From an uncultured Pseudomonadota bacterium (GTDB lineage: Bacteria; Myxococcota_A; Polyangia; HGW-17), in assembly GCA_938004375.1 (NCBI GenBank), contig CALKWH010000475.1, forward strand, positions 12,752-76,751: a stretch of DNA of 64,000 nucleotides. Direction: 5' to 3'. This document shows, piece by piece, positions 44,642 to 54,320 of the stretch; positions within the stretch are counted from its first letter, which is position 1, and each line of letters begins with the position of its first letter. Both the position numbers and the translations under genes were made by a program. The notes beneath the pieces were generated by a model. That model was not told the DNA's origin. It saw only the letters and a list, made by a program, of their open reading frames with translations, and ran no database searches.

Positions 44642-47194
44642 TCAGCCCCAGCGGACCAGGCCGGTCTCGTGGAGGAAGGACAGGGCGCCGTGGCAGGGCA
44701 GCACGCGCACGGCGAAGCCCTGCAGTCCCGAGGCGCGGCACTCGAGGTTCCCGGTGTACACCACCCGGCCGTCGGCGCCGATGGCGTGGTCCTTCAGATC
44801 CAGGATCTCGGGCTGCTCCAGGTCGCCGTCGGGGTTGACCTTGCCGAAGAGCACCTGGACCCGCACGTCGTCGGGGGTGAGCGGCCCCAGGTGCACGGGC
44901 ACCGTGATGCGCACGCTCTGACCCACCTTCACCTCCTCGGTGACGTCGGTGTCGGCGGCCAGCACGTGGACCTCCTTCCAGGCGGTCTCCACGCGCTTCT
45001 TCCACTCGGTGAGCTCCCGGGCGCCCGTGAAGCCGCCCTGGCTCATGCGGTGCCACCGCTCGGTGGCCGGGATGTAGAACTTGTGGGCGTACTCGTCGAC
45101 CATGCGGTTGGTGTTGTACACCGGCGCGAGTTTTTTAAACGTGGCCTTCATCTTGGCCAGCCACCCGCGGGGGAGACCGTCGCGGCCGCGCTGATAGAAC
45201 AGCGGGACCAGATCCTTCTCGAGGATGTCGTAGATCGTGCGGGACTCGACCTCGTCCTGGTACTTCAGGTCGGTGTACTCCTCGCCGCGGCCGATGGCCC
45301 AGCCGGTGTCCGGGGAGTAGCCCTCCACCCACCAGCCGTCCAGGATCGACAGGTTCTGTGCGCCGTTGGCCGCCGCCTTCATGCCCGACGTGCCCGAGGC
45401 CTCGAGGGGACGCCGGGGGTTGTTCAGCCACACGTCCACGCCCTGGAGCATGTAGCGGGCGACGTTCATGTCGTAGTCCTCGAGGAAGACCACGCGCCGC
45501 ATGAACTCGTCGCGCCGCACGTGGTGAACGATGCGCCGGATGAACTCCTTGCCCTCGTTGTCACGGGGGTGAGCCTTGCCCGCGAAGATGAACTGCACGG
45601 GGCGGTCGGTACTGGAGACCAGGCGGATCAGGCGGTCCACGTCGTGGAAGATCAGCGTCGCGCGCTTGTAGGTGGCGAACCGGCGCGCGAAGCCGATGGT
45701 CAGGATATCCGGATCCAGCGTCTCGTCGGCGGCCAGGAGCTCGTGCTCCTGCGCCCCGCGCTTGATCAACTGGGCCCGCATGCGCCGGCGCACGAAGGCC
45801 ACAAGGCGCTCGCGGCGCCTTTCGTGGGTGCGCCACAACTCGGAGTCCGGGATCTGGTCGATGTAGCGCCACACCTCGGGATCCTCGGAGAACTCGGCCC
45901 AGCGCGGTCCCAGATACCGCTCGAAGAGGCTGGCCAGCTCGTGGGAGGTCCAGGTCTTGTTGTGGATGCCGTTGGTCACGTGGGCGATGGGGATCTCCTT
46001 CTCGGGCAGCTCCGGCCACACGGTCTTCCACATGCGCCGCGACACCTCGCCGTGGAGCATGGACACGCCGTTGTAGCGGTCCGACAGGCGCAGGGCGAGC
46101 ACGGCCACCGAGAACGGCTCCTCGACGTTCCCCGGGTGCTCGCGGCCCAGGCCCAGGAACTCCTCGCGCGAGATCCCCACGGCGTCGCGGTACTTCCAGA
46201 AATATTTGTCCATCAGCGCCGGCGGGAACTTGTCGATGCCGGCGGGGACGGGGGTGTGGGTGGTGAACACGGAGCCAGCCGAGCAGGCCTCCATGGCCTC
46301 GTTGAACGTGAGCTTCTGACGCTCGATGAGGGTCTGGATGCGCTTGAGGCCCAGAAAGGCGCTGTGGCCCTCGTTCATGTGGAACACGGTCGGGAAATAG
46401 CCCAGGCGCTCGAGCGCGGTGACGCCGCCGATGCCCAGGACCAGCTCCTGCTTCAGGCGCATCTCCAGGTCGCCGCCGTAGAGCTGGGCGGTGATCTCGC
46501 GATCCTCGATGCTGTTGGAGTCCACGTTGGTGTCCAGCAGGATCAGCGGCGTGCGGCCGACCTGCACCTTCCACAGGCGCGCCTGCACCATGCGCGCGGG
46601 CATTTCCACCTCGATCATCAGCGGCTGGTGCTTCTCGTCGTAGAGGGGGATCAGCGGCATGTTGAGGAAGTCGTTGTCGGGGTAGGTCTCCTGCTGCCAG
46701 CCGTCGGGGTTCAGGTACTGGCGGAAGTAGCCCTCGCGGTACAAAAGCGACACGCCCACCAGGGGCAGGCCGACGTCGGAGGCGGACTTCAGGTGGTCAC
46801 CGGCGAGCACGCCCAGGCCGCCGGAGTAGATCGGAATGGACTCGTGCAGACCGAACTCGAGGGAGAAGTACGCCACCAGCAGGTCCTGGGACTCGGGGGG
46901 CAGCTTGAACGGGCGCCCGGACTGCATGGCGCCGTCGAAGCGGCCCAGCACGCGCTTGAGGCTGTGCAGGTAGGCGTCGTCGCGGGAGAGCTTCTCCAGG
47001 CGGGCCTGGGACACGCGCCCGAGCATGGCCACGGGGTTGTGCCCGCACTCCTCCCACAGGTCGCGGTCCAGACGGATGAACAACTCGATGGCGTCGAAGT
47101 TCCAGCACCACCACATGTTGTAGGCCAGCTCCTGGAGGCGGGCCAGTTGCGGCGGCAGGGAGGGAACGACGGAGAACTTGTAGACGGTCTTCAT
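44642..47194 (-). CDS. glgP: Alpha-glucan (glycogen/maltodextrin) phosphorylase
   Basis: The 850-residue protein cuts alpha-1,4-glucans with phosphate to glucose 1-phosphate, using pyridoxal phosphate. The PLP-lysine motif is E-A-S-G-T-S-G-M-K near residue 600, with F-A-G-K-A-H-P and N-G-I-H-N-K elsewhere. The N-terminus (M-W-W-C-W-N) is the DUF3417 type of the shorter bacterial phosphorylase group, distinct from E. coli GlgP. It follows the purine phosphorylase gene by 50 bases. No other glycogen gene is seen here. Confidence 0.96.
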   Translation of the reverse strand: MKTVYKFSVVPSLPPQLARLQELAYNMWWCWNFDAIELFIRLDRDLWEECGHNPVAMLGRVSQARLEKLSRDDAYLHSLKRVLGRFDGAMQSGRPFKLPPESQDLLVAYFSLEFGLHESIPIYSGGLGVLAGDHLKSASDVGLPLVGVSLLYREGYFRQYLNPDGWQQETYPDNDFLNMPLIPLYDEKHQPLMIEVEMPARMVQARLWKVQVGRTPLILLDTNVDSNSIEDREITAQLYGGDLEMRLKQELVLGIGGVTALERLGYFPTVFHMNEGHSAFLGLKRIQTLIERQKLTFNEAMEACSAGSVFTTHTPVPAGIDKFPPALMDKYFWKYRDAVGISREEFLGLGREHPGNVEEPFSVAVLALRLSDRYNGVSMLHGEVSRRMWKTVWPELPEKEIPIAHVTNGIHNKTWTSHELASLFERYLGPRWAEFSEDPEVWRYIDQIPDSELWRTHERRRERLVAFVRRRMRAQLIKRGAQEHELLAADETLDPDILTIGFARRFATYKRATLIFHDVDRLIRLVSSTDRPVQFIFAGKAHPRDNEGKEFIRRIVHHVRRDEFMRRVVFLEDYDMNVARYMLQGVDVWLNNPRRPLEASGTSGMKAAANGAQNLSILDGWWVEGYSPDTGWAIGRGEEYTDLKYQDEVESRTIYDILEKDLVPLFYQRGRDGLPRGWLAKMKATFKKLAPVYNTNRMVDEYAHKFYIPATERWHRMSQGGFTGARELTEWKKRVETAWKEVHVLAADTDVTEEVKVGQSVRITVPVHLGPLTPDDVRVQVLFGKVNPDGDLEQPEILDLKDHAIGADGRVVYTGNLECRASGLQGFAVRVLPCHGALSFLHETGLVRWG

Positions 47195-47244
47195 GCAGGC
47201 TCCTTGGGATTCCGAAGTTCGGAAACGGAGATTGTGGGTTCGGT

Positions 47245-48069
47245 TCAGTCCGGCAGCGACACGACGATCTCACGGACCAGCGCCTTGAACGTGGCCGAGA
47301 TCGCGTCGGCGGTCTCCTGCACCTCGCGGTGCGACAGCGGCTGCGGGGAGATCCCGGCAGCGAAGTTCGAGACGCACGAGATCCCGAGCACGCGGGCGCC
47401 CATGTGATGGGCGGCGATGGCCTCGGGCACCGTGGACATGCCCACCATCGAGGCGCCCAGCACCCCCATCATGCGGATCTCGGCGGGCGTCTCGTAGCTC
47501 GGGCCCAGCATGGCTGCGTAGACGCCCTCCTTGAGGGGCACGCCCAGCCGGGCGGCGGCGGCCTTCGCGTGCTCGCGCAGCCGGGAATCGTACAGATCGG
47601 ACATGTCCGGGAACCGCGGCCCCAGGTCCTCGAAGTTGGGTCCGCGCAGGGGGTTGGTCCCCAGCATGTTGAGATGATCCGTGATCAGGGCCAGATCTCC
47701 GGGCGCGAGGCCGGGGGCCAGGCCGCCGGCGGCGTTGGTGATCACGAGGCGGGCGCAGCCCAGTTTCACGAGCACCCGGGCGGGGAAGACCACCGTCTCC
47801 ATCGGGTGGCCTTCATAAAAATGAACGCGCCCCTGCATCACGGCCACCGTGTGGGGTCCCAGGCGGCCGACCACCAGGTTGCCGGCGTGACCGGCCACGT
47901 GGGAGACGGGGAAATGAGGGATTTCTCCGTAGGGTAAAATCACGCGGTCCTCGAGGGTCTCGGCGAAGGCGCCCAGGCCCGAACCAAGGATCAGGCCGAC
48001 GGTCGGCCGCGCGGGAATTTTATTGGCAATGAATTCAACGCTTTCCTGGATGTGGTGAGGCAGTGTCAT
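47245..48069 (-). CDS. punA: Purine nucleoside phosphorylase
   Basis: The enzyme splits purine nucleosides with phosphate into base and ribose 1-phosphate. From the ATG at 48069 it has 274 residues; a GTG at 48078 is also possible and neither has a good ribosome-binding site. The trimeric-type motifs are present: G-S-G-L-G, M-Q-G-R-V-H-F-Y-E-G, N-A-A-G-G-L, G-P-S-Y-E-T-P-A-E, M-S-T-V-P-E and C-V-S-N-F-A-A-G (Asn of the base site). It precedes glgP, another phosphorolytic enzyme, and follows an outer-membrane lipoprotein by 46 bases. Confidence 0.95.
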   Translation of the reverse strand: MTLPHHIQESVEFIANKIPARPTVGLILGSGLGAFAETLEDRVILPYGEIPHFPVSHVAGHAGNLVVGRLGPHTVAVMQGRVHFYEGHPMETVVFPARVLVKLGCARLVITNAAGGLAPGLAPGDLALITDHLNMLGTNPLRGPNFEDLGPRFPDMSDLYDSRLREHAKAAAARLGVPLKEGVYAAMLGPSYETPAEIRMMGVLGASMVGMSTVPEAIAAHHMGARVLGISCVSNFAAGISPQPLSHREVQETADAISATFKALVREIVVSLPD

Positions 48070-48115
48070 GGGCGGCACTTTACACCACCCGCGGCCGGAT
48101 TGACAACTGCATTTG

Positions 48116-49069
48116 TCAGATGGAGGCCGGAGGTTCGTGGGCCGGCTGGGCGTCGGGCAGGGGCGGGGGGGCGTCGTGGGGATGGACCGGCCGCGTCTGG
48201 GGCGGCGCGGCGCTCATGTCCCAGGCAAAGCCAAGACCAAACATGGGGAAGTACTTTACCGGGGAGGTGGTCACCGGCTGGAAGGCCATGACCAGCAGCC
48301 GCAGCACCGGGTTAAGTTTAAACTCGGCCCCCAGTGTAATGATGGTATAGACCGGACCGGCTTCCACGTTGTCGTCGGCCAGGACGCTGATCTCGTTGGC
48401 GTACATCTCCAACTTGGGCGCGGTCGGGTGGTTGCGGAAGGTCACGCCGCCGAACACGGTGGCGTTCCCCATGTCCATGCGGGGAAGGATGGAGAAGGAA
48501 TACACGCCGATGGTCTCGGTGTCGTACTCCACCTCGCCGATCGGAGTGATCAGATCGGTGTCGACGAACTGCCTCGCGTAGGGGATCGTGAAGGAGAGGT
48601 ACTCGCCGGCGATGGCGATGGCCCACTCCGGGTTGATCTGGAAGTTGTACCCGAACGAGAGCCCCACCCCGATGACGTTGCCCTTGGGCGTGAGATCCAG
48701 GTCGTCCTTGTAGGTCTTCTGCTTGCCGGCGGCCAGGCCCCACTCGCCGCCGATGCCCATGTCGAAGTTCTTGGTGAAGCGATAGCGCCAGTTGAGGTTC
48801 ATCTGCGTGCGGGGCACCCAGTTGGCGGACCCCGTGGAGAGGCTCACGGTCTCCGTGTTCACCGTGATGTCGGTCACGTCCTCCACCGGTTGCTGGCCGG
48901 CGAGCAACATGCCGCCGGCGGTGAGCATGCTGCGACCCTGGGAGGGGGCGCCCGAGCGCATGGAGGGCTGTGGCAGCGGCACGTAGGCGGAGCGATGGAC
49001 CTGGGCCGTGCTGCAGGCCAGCGCCAGCAGCGCGAGAGAACATATCAAGGAAATACGAACGATCTTCAT
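48116..49069 (-). CDS. Outer-membrane beta-barrel lipoprotein
   Basis: The ATG at 49069 follows AAGGAG and gives 317 residues. Cys19 in L-A-L-A-C is the lipidation site. Residues about 90-290 alternate strands (M-N-L-N-W-R-Y-R-F, G-V-G-L-S-F-G-Y-N-F, A-I-A-G-E-Y-L-S-F, T-I-I-T-L-G-A-E-F), typical of a small outer-membrane barrel. The C-terminus is a Pro-rich tail, odd for a barrel, whose end is normally Phe. It may be cotranscribed with punA and glgP. Role unknown. Confidence 0.78.
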   Translation of the reverse strand: MKIVRISLICSLALLALACSTAQVHRSAYVPLPQPSMRSGAPSQGRSMLTAGGMLLAGQQPVEDVTDITVNTETVSLSTGSANWVPRTQMNLNWRYRFTKNFDMGIGGEWGLAAGKQKTYKDDLDLTPKGNVIGVGLSFGYNFQINPEWAIAIAGEYLSFTIPYARQFVDTDLITPIGEVEYDTETIGVYSFSILPRMDMGNATVFGGVTFRNHPTAPKLEMYANEISVLADDNVEAGPVYTIITLGAEFKLNPVLRLLVMAFQPVTTSPVKYFPMFGLGFAWDMSAAPPQTRPVHPHDAPPPLPDAQPAHEPPASI

Positions 49070-49255
49070 GACGGGCTCCTTGAGGCGGTGTTTCGTCGTG
49101 TCGGACACGGCGAGATTGAATACCATGAATCGGGGCCGAAGGCCAGCTGAGTCATGAATGTTCTTGACGAACCCGGGCCGGCCCGCGACCTGGTACCCAC
49201 AACCCCCTTGCGAAAAACCGTGGCCGATGGTTTCATCCGGCGCCGGAGGTGCCGC

Positions 49256-50401
49256 ATGCTGCGCACGGACTGCGTCTCGGAGTACCTGTTCGCCCGGATC
49301 GACCAAAAACTCAAGGGCCTGCGCGCCGCGGGCGTGGACGTGATCTCGTTCGGGGTGGGGGATCCGGTGTCGCCGCCGCCCGCCCCGCTACTGGGAAGGC
49401 TGGCCGAGCTCGTGGCGCGGCCGGATCTGCACAACTACAGCCCCTACGAAGGCACGGCCGAGTTCCGGGCCGCCGGTTGTGACTATCTGCGTCGTCGCAC
49501 CGGTGCCACGGTGGACCCCGAGACCCAGTCGGTGGGGTTGATCGGCTCCAAGGAGGGCATCGCCAACCTCTTCATGGCCTACACCCGGGCGGGCACCGTG
49601 AATCTGGTGCCCTCCCTGGCCTATCCCATCCCGGCCACCATGACGCGCCTGGCCGAGGGGGAGGTCCACTCCCTGCCCGTGGACGCGGCGCACGGCTTTC
49701 TCCCCGACCTGGACCGGATTCCCTTGGACGTGCTGGACAGAGCGCGTCTGTTGTATCTGAATTATCCCAACAATCCCACGGGAGTCGGCGCCCCGAAGGA
49801 ATATTTGGAGAAGGCTTTGAATCTCGCCCGCCGGCATGGGCTCCTGATCGTCCACGACTGCGCCTATGAAGAAATCTGGTTCACCGAGCGGCCCCACTCC
49901 TTTTTGGAGTTCCCCGGGGCGCTGGATCACGTGGTCGAGTTCCACAGCCTCTCGAAGATGTTCAACATCACCGGCTGGCGCCTGGCCTTCGTCGCGGGCT
50001 CCGAGCAGAACCTGGCCCCGCTGAAGGTCATGAAGACCAACTCCGACTCCGGCCAGTTCAAGCCGCTCCAGCTCGCCGCCTCCTGGGCGCTTTCCAACCT
50101 CGTGGACGAGTTCGGCGCCCACCAACGCGAGACCTACCGCCGGCGCATGACCGACCTGGCCGCCGCCCTGGGCCGCACGGGCGCCAACGCCAGGCTCTCG
50201 GACGGGACGTTCTTCCTGTGGGGCCGCGTGCCCGAAGGGTTCGACAGCGCGTCCTTCACCGAGCACCTCCTGGACCGCGCGGGGATCTTCGTGACCCCGG
50301 GCGTGCTCTTCGGCGCCGACGGCGAGGGGTACTTCCGCGCGTCCCTCACCGTGTCCGATGAGCGGCTGGCCCAGGCCGTCGAGCGGCTGGGAAAACTGTA
50401 G
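49256..50401 (+). CDS. dapL: LL-diaminopimelate-aminotransferase-like PLP enzyme
   Basis: The ATG at 49256 follows GGAGG and yields 381 residues. The protein is a fold-type I aminotransferase with the PLP lysine in H-S-L-S-K-M-F-N-I-T-G-W-R. I-G-S-K-E-G-I-A-N, N-Y-P-N-N-P-T-G and H-D-C-A-Y-E-E-I are close to the archaeal/bacterial DapL-type pattern, which transaminates tetrahydrodipicolinate in lysine and peptidoglycan synthesis. A related aspartate-type aminotransferase cannot be excluded. It is followed immediately by the GlcD gene. Confidence 0.8.
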   Translation: MLRTDCVSEYLFARIDQKLKGLRAAGVDVISFGVGDPVSPPPAPLLGRLAELVARPDLHNYSPYEGTAEFRAAGCDYLRRRTGATVDPETQSVGLIGSKEGIANLFMAYTRAGTVNLVPSLAYPIPATMTRLAEGEVHSLPVDAAHGFLPDLDRIPLDVLDRARLLYLNYPNNPTGVGAPKEYLEKALNLARRHGLLIVHDCAYEEIWFTERPHSFLEFPGALDHVVEFHSLSKMFNITGWRLAFVAGSEQNLAPLKVMKTNSDSGQFKPLQLAASWALSNLVDEFGAHQRETYRRRMTDLAAALGRTGANARLSDGTFFLWGRVPEGFDSASFTEHLLDRAGIFVTPGVLFGADGEGYFRASLTVSDERLAQAVERLGKL

Positions 50402-51760
50402 ATGATCGACCTGCACGAACTGTTGCTGCGCGAACTGGGCCCCGAGGTCGTCTCCCGGGACCCGGAGCTGGTGCGGGCCTGCTCCCGGGACGAGAGCGAA
50501 CAGGCGCCGTCGGTCCCGGACGCGGTGGTCGCGCCGGTGGACCCACTGCAGATCGAGCTGCTCCTGCGGCTGGCCGCCGAGCGTCGCTTCTTCGTGACCC
50601 CCCGGGGCGCCGGCACCGGCAAGAGCGGCGGCTCGGTCCCCGTGCAGGGCGGGGTGGTCCTCACGCTCCACCGCATGGACCACGTCCTCGAGCTCGACGC
50701 CGAGAACCTGCTGGCCGTGGTCGAGCCCGGCGCGACCTGCGAGCGCCTGCAGGCGGCCGCCCTGGAGGCGGGCGTCTTCTACCCGCCCGACCCCGCGAGC
50801 CTCGCCACCTGCAGCCTCGGCGGCAACGTGGCCGAGAACGCCGGCGGACCTCGGGCGTTCCGCTATGGGGTCACGCGGGAGTACGTGCTCGGGATGGAGG
50901 TCGTGCGCATGGGCGGGGAACGCTTCGACGTGGGGCACCGCCCGGTCAAGGGCGTGTCCGGGTACGACCTGACCGCGCTGCTCACGGGCTCCGAGGGCAC
51001 GCTGGCGGTCTTCACAAAGTTGATCTTCAAGCTGGTCCCGCAGCCCGACGATCCGGGCCTGCTCGTGCTGTACTTCCCCTCCGTGCACGACGCCGTGCGC
51101 GCGGTCACCGTGCTCGTGCAGAAGCGCTTTTTTCCCATGACGCTGGAGCTGCTGGACCGGCCCAGTCTCGACGCCGCCCGCACCGATGACTTCACGCCCC
51201 CCGGGACCGCCGGTGGGGCGCTCTTGTGCGAGCTCGAGGGGCTCGCCGGAGACGAGGCGATCGGACAGTCGGTGCTCGACTGCCTGGCCGCCGCCAACTG
51301 CTCACCGGAGGGCTTCGAACTGCGCACGCGGGAGCGGGACGCCGCCGTCGCCTGGGAGGCTCGCCGCGAGGTGAGCCGCCGCCTGAAGGAGCGCTGGGCG
51401 CACAAGATCAGCGAGGACGTGGCCGTTCCGCGAGCGCTGCTGCCGGAGCTGGTGCTCGGCGTGCAGGAGATCGCGGCGGACCTGGGCCTGGGCTCGGCCT
51501 GCTACGGCCACGCCGGGGACGGCAACCTGCACGTGAACTTCCTCACCGACGGCGCACCGACGGCGTTCCCCTTGGCCGTCGAGCGGCTCTTCCGCATCAC
51601 CCTGCTCCTGGGCGGCACCCTCTCGGGTGAGCACGGCATCGGCACGCTCAAGCGGCGCTTTCTGCCCGCCGAACACGCCCCGGCCGCCCTCGGGATGTTC
51701 CGGGCCATCAAACAGGCCTGGGATCCCCTGGGGCTCCTCAACCCCGGAAAGGTGTTGTGA
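50402..51760 (+). CDS. glcD: FAD-linked glycolate/D-lactate oxidase subunit
   Basis: The ATG directly follows the previous stop (TAGATG), so the two genes are coupled. The 452-residue protein has the FAD-binding PCMH fold (P-R-G-A-G-T-G-K-S-G-G-S-V, E-P-G-A-T, G-G-N-V-A-E-N-A-G-G) and the C-terminal FAD-oxidase signature (H-A-G-D-G-N-L-H-V, S-G-E-H-G-I-G). GlcD-type enzymes oxidise glycolate or D-lactate. The usual GlcE and GlcF partners are not next to it. No signal peptide. Confidence 0.9.
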   Translation: MIDLHELLLRELGPEVVSRDPELVRACSRDESEQAPSVPDAVVAPVDPLQIELLLRLAAERRFFVTPRGAGTGKSGGSVPVQGGVVLTLHRMDHVLELDAENLLAVVEPGATCERLQAAALEAGVFYPPDPASLATCSLGGNVAENAGGPRAFRYGVTREYVLGMEVVRMGGERFDVGHRPVKGVSGYDLTALLTGSEGTLAVFTKLIFKLVPQPDDPGLLVLYFPSVHDAVRAVTVLVQKRFFPMTLELLDRPSLDAARTDDFTPPGTAGGALLCELEGLAGDEAIGQSVLDCLAAANCSPEGFELRTRERDAAVAWEARREVSRRLKERWAHKISEDVAVPRALLPELVLGVQEIAADLGLGSACYGHAGDGNLHVNFLTDGAPTAFPLAVERLFRITLLLGGTLSGEHGIGTLKRRFLPAEHAPAALGMFRAIKQAWDPLGLLNPGKVL

Positions 51761-51838
51761 ACCCGGACCGACGGCATTTCCGCGTGGCCACCGGACAGGG
51801 TCGGTGCTACAACGGAAGAAGTCCGCGGGAGAGTGATC

Positions 51839-53497
51839 ATGCGTCTTGTGGCCGGCCCCCTTTTGTCCCTCTGCCTGTTGCTCACCCTGGTCACGGGGTG
51901 TGAGAACGCGCGGTTCCAACCCGCCGGGAACAACGAAAACAACCAGACCGGCAACCTCACCCTGCGCTTCGACTCGCCCGCCTCCGGGGAGATCTCCCTG
52001 CTTGCCTCCACCCGCGTCGTGGTGGACTTGAGCGTGACCAACGCCCAGGGCGCGCCGGCACCAGGTGTGCGGCTAGCCTTTCGGTTGGTGGGCGCGGCCG
52101 GCGGCGCCACCCTGACCGCCACCGGCGCGACCTCCGACGGCACCGGGCGCGCCGCCTTGCAGATCGTCGCGGGAGCCAGCGCCGCCCACTTCGAGGTCCG
52201 CGTCGAACACGAGCGGGCCGTCCCGCTGGTGCTGGACGTGACCGTCTCCGCCTCGGGTCTCGTGCGGTTCCGGGTGGCCTTCCTCTATGAAGGCACCTGG
52301 CTCCCGGAAGACCTCGCCGGACTGCAGACGGGGATCGTCTTCGGCAGCAGCTGCGACGAGCTTATGCCCTACACCGCGACCCTGGACCGCGCCCGGAGCC
52401 TGCCGTCCTGGTACACGCTGGTGGAGTACCCCGAGCTGCCCGTCGATCTCCCATTCGCCATCGTCGCCCGCGTCTTCGACGAGATCGGCCAGCCCCGCCT
52501 CGGCGGCTGCTTCGATCCCGCGCCTGACACCCTGATCCCGGACGCCACCGTCGATGTCGATCTGGTCCTCGAGGACTACTCCCGCCGGCTCGCGGGACCC
52601 TGGAGCTTTCACGCGGTGCCAGAGGCCGAGAGCCTCCCCGACCGCGCCCGCGAGTTGTTCTCCGGCTGGCGTGACCTGGGCCGCTGCGGCTTCGGGCTGG
52701 CCCAGCGCACGCTGGACTGCCTGATCTCCCACCTCGAGGGGGGAGATCTGGCCACCTGCGGCGCCGGGATCCCGACGGACGACTCGACCTGGATCCGGGA
52801 GCGCCTCGGCGTCCCCGACGCCCAGGGTTGCCGCAACGGCCTGGATACCCTGGGCCGCACGAGCCTGGAGTCCCGCCTCCAGGACGCCCTCGCGTGGAGC
52901 GGACTGCAGGACCGGCTCGAGGGGTTCGAGGCCGCGCTGGCCTCCGAGTCCGCGGCCGACCTGCGCCTGTCGTGCCGGCTGGTGCCCGGGGAGAGCGCCC
53001 CGCGCCTGGAACTGGACTCCCTGCAGTGGCGGGTGGACGGACAATGGCTGGCCCGGACGGTGACGTCCGGCGCCGGACACGATCTCACCTGTCCCTGGAC
53101 CGGCGAGCGCTGTGAGCTCGAGCCGTTCACTCTGACGCTGGAGTGGCAGAACCTCCTGATCGCCCACCTGCGGGATCTTTTCCTGGAGCCCGCCAACCTC
53201 CCCCTCGACGGCGCGGAATTCTCCGCCCGCCTCCTCGAAGATGCTGCCGCGCTGGCTTGGCCCGGGACCGTGGCCCAGCGGCTCGCCGAGACCCTCGGGA
53301 TCGTCCTGCCCGAGGAGACCTGGTCCCGCGCCCTCGAGCTCGTCGGACGGAGGCTGGTCAATCCTTCACAGCCCACCGGAGTTTCCGACTGTCGCATCTC
53401 GGGTTCCCTGTGGATCCCGGACCGGGACCTGGACTCCTGGATCGACACGGTGGTGCCCGACCTGATCTTCACGCCGTGCGTACCCCCCTGCGATTGA
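51839..53497 (+). CDS. Lipoprotein with Ig-like domain
   Basis: The ATG at 51839 follows GGGAGAG and yields 552 residues, lipobox Cys21, followed by an N-N-E-N-N-Q-T tract that recalls the Asn linkers of other lipoproteins here. Residues about 40-140 resemble a bacterial Ig-like (Big_1-type) domain. The remaining 400 residues have several Cys and a helical character and are not recognised. It starts about 78 bases after glcD. Confidence 0.78.
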   Translation: MRLVAGPLLSLCLLLTLVTGCENARFQPAGNNENNQTGNLTLRFDSPASGEISLLASTRVVVDLSVTNAQGAPAPGVRLAFRLVGAAGGATLTATGATSDGTGRAALQIVAGASAAHFEVRVEHERAVPLVLDVTVSASGLVRFRVAFLYEGTWLPEDLAGLQTGIVFGSSCDELMPYTATLDRARSLPSWYTLVEYPELPVDLPFAIVARVFDEIGQPRLGGCFDPAPDTLIPDATVDVDLVLEDYSRRLAGPWSFHAVPEAESLPDRARELFSGWRDLGRCGFGLAQRTLDCLISHLEGGDLATCGAGIPTDDSTWIRERLGVPDAQGCRNGLDTLGRTSLESRLQDALAWSGLQDRLEGFEAALASESAADLRLSCRLVPGESAPRLELDSLQWRVDGQWLARTVTSGAGHDLTCPWTGERCELEPFTLTLEWQNLLIAHLRDLFLEPANLPLDGAEFSARLLEDAAALAWPGTVAQRLAETLGIVLPEETWSRALELVGRRLVNPSQPTGVSDCRISGSLWIPDRDLDSWIDTVVPDLIFTPCVPPCD

Positions 53498-53537
53498 CCC
53501 CGTCCCCACCCTTTTTTCAGCTTTCCGGGGTCGTTTT
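53496..53537 (+). terminator. Candidate terminator after the Ig-like lipoprotein
   Basis: GACCCCG (53496-53502) can pair with CGGGGTC (53526-53532) over a 23-base loop containing T6, followed by GTTTTGG. It overlaps the stop codon and precedes the rpsD promoter. The long loop lowers confidence. Confidence 0.35.
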
Positions 53538-53541
53538 GGTC

Positions 53542-53570
53542 TTGACACCCAGAAAAAATCCAATAGTAAT
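53542..53570 (+). promoter_or_regulatory. rpsD promoter
   Basis: TTGACA (53542-53547) is a perfect -35, then 17 bases to AGTAAT (53565-53570). The predicted start is near 53577, just before the leader hairpin. This is the best sigma70-type promoter in the window. Confidence 0.65.
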
Positions 53571-53580
53571 AGTTCAGCTT

Positions 53581-53610
53581 GCGGAGGCTGGCGTTTTTCC
53601 CTCCGCTTTT
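53581..53610 (+). promoter_or_regulatory. rpsD leader hairpin
   Basis: GCGGAGG (53581-53587) pairs perfectly with CCTCCGC (53600-53606), followed by TTTT. It occupies most of the predicted rpsD 5' leader and ends about 20 bases before the ATG. It could be an attenuator or S4-binding leader element; a terminator role is also possible. Confidence 0.5.
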
Positions 53611-53626
53611 CGAAAAGGTTGTATCC

Positions 53627-54241
53627 ATGAGTCGTTATATCGGTCCCCGTGTGAAAAAGATGCGTGCCCTGGGCCTGGATCTCCCCGGCCTCTCCCGTAA
53701 AACCATGCAGAAGCGTCCGTTCCCGCCCGGCCAGCACGGCCAGCGCCGCCGCGGCCGCCGTTCCGACTACGGCACCCAGTTGATCGAGAAGCAGAAGCTT
53801 CGCTACAACTACGGCCTCGGTGAGCGGCAGCTGCGCCGCCTCATGAAGGAAGCACGTCGCTCCAAGGCCGCCACCGGCGACAAACTGGCCGAACTGGTCG
53901 AGCGCCGCTTGGACAACGTGCTGTTCCGCGCCGGCTTCGCCCCCACGATCCCGGCCGCCCGCCAGCTCGTCAACCACTCCCACTTCCTGGTCAACGGGAA
54001 AAAGGTCAACATCCCGTCCTTCCGCGTGAAGGTCGGCGACGAGATCTCCTTGCGCCAGCGTTCCCGCGAACTGAAGGTCGTCGAAGCCTCCGTCGGTCAG
54101 CCTTCCCTGGCGATCCCCGACTGGATGGAGATCGACGCGGCCCGCCGGGTGGCCCGCATCCGCGCCCTGCCCACCCCCGAGAGCATCCCGTTCCAGGTGG
54201 ATCTGCAGGCGGTCGTCGAGTACTACTCCAAGCGCATGTAA
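53627..54241 (+). CDS. rpsD: Ribosomal protein S4 (uS4)
   Basis: The ATG at 53627, preceded by AAAGG, yields 204 residues, the normal length. Sequence is typical of S4: R-Y-x-G-P-R-V-K-K-M-R near the start, K-Q-K-L-R-Y-x-Y-G-L-x-E-R-Q, R-L-D-N-V-x-F-R-x-G-F-A and H-x-H-F-x-V-N-G-K-K. It lacks the N-terminal zinc cysteines, so it is the Cys-free type. S4 nucleates 30S assembly and can repress its own mRNA. The gene stands alone, away from the usual rpsM-rpsK-rpsD-rpoA cluster. Confidence 0.97.
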   Translation: MSRYIGPRVKKMRALGLDLPGLSRKTMQKRPFPPGQHGQRRRGRRSDYGTQLIEKQKLRYNYGLGERQLRRLMKEARRSKAATGDKLAELVERRLDNVLFRAGFAPTIPAARQLVNHSHFLVNGKKVNIPSFRVKVGDEISLRQRSRELKVVEASVGQPSLAIPDWMEIDAARRVARIRALPTPESIPFQVDLQAVVEYYSKRM

Positions 54242-54320
54242 CCCCGAAGCCGCCCGGCTGCCGGAAGACAATCAAAAAAACGGAAACCAAAAAAGGTGAA
54301 GTGTGCCCGAGTGAATAGCC

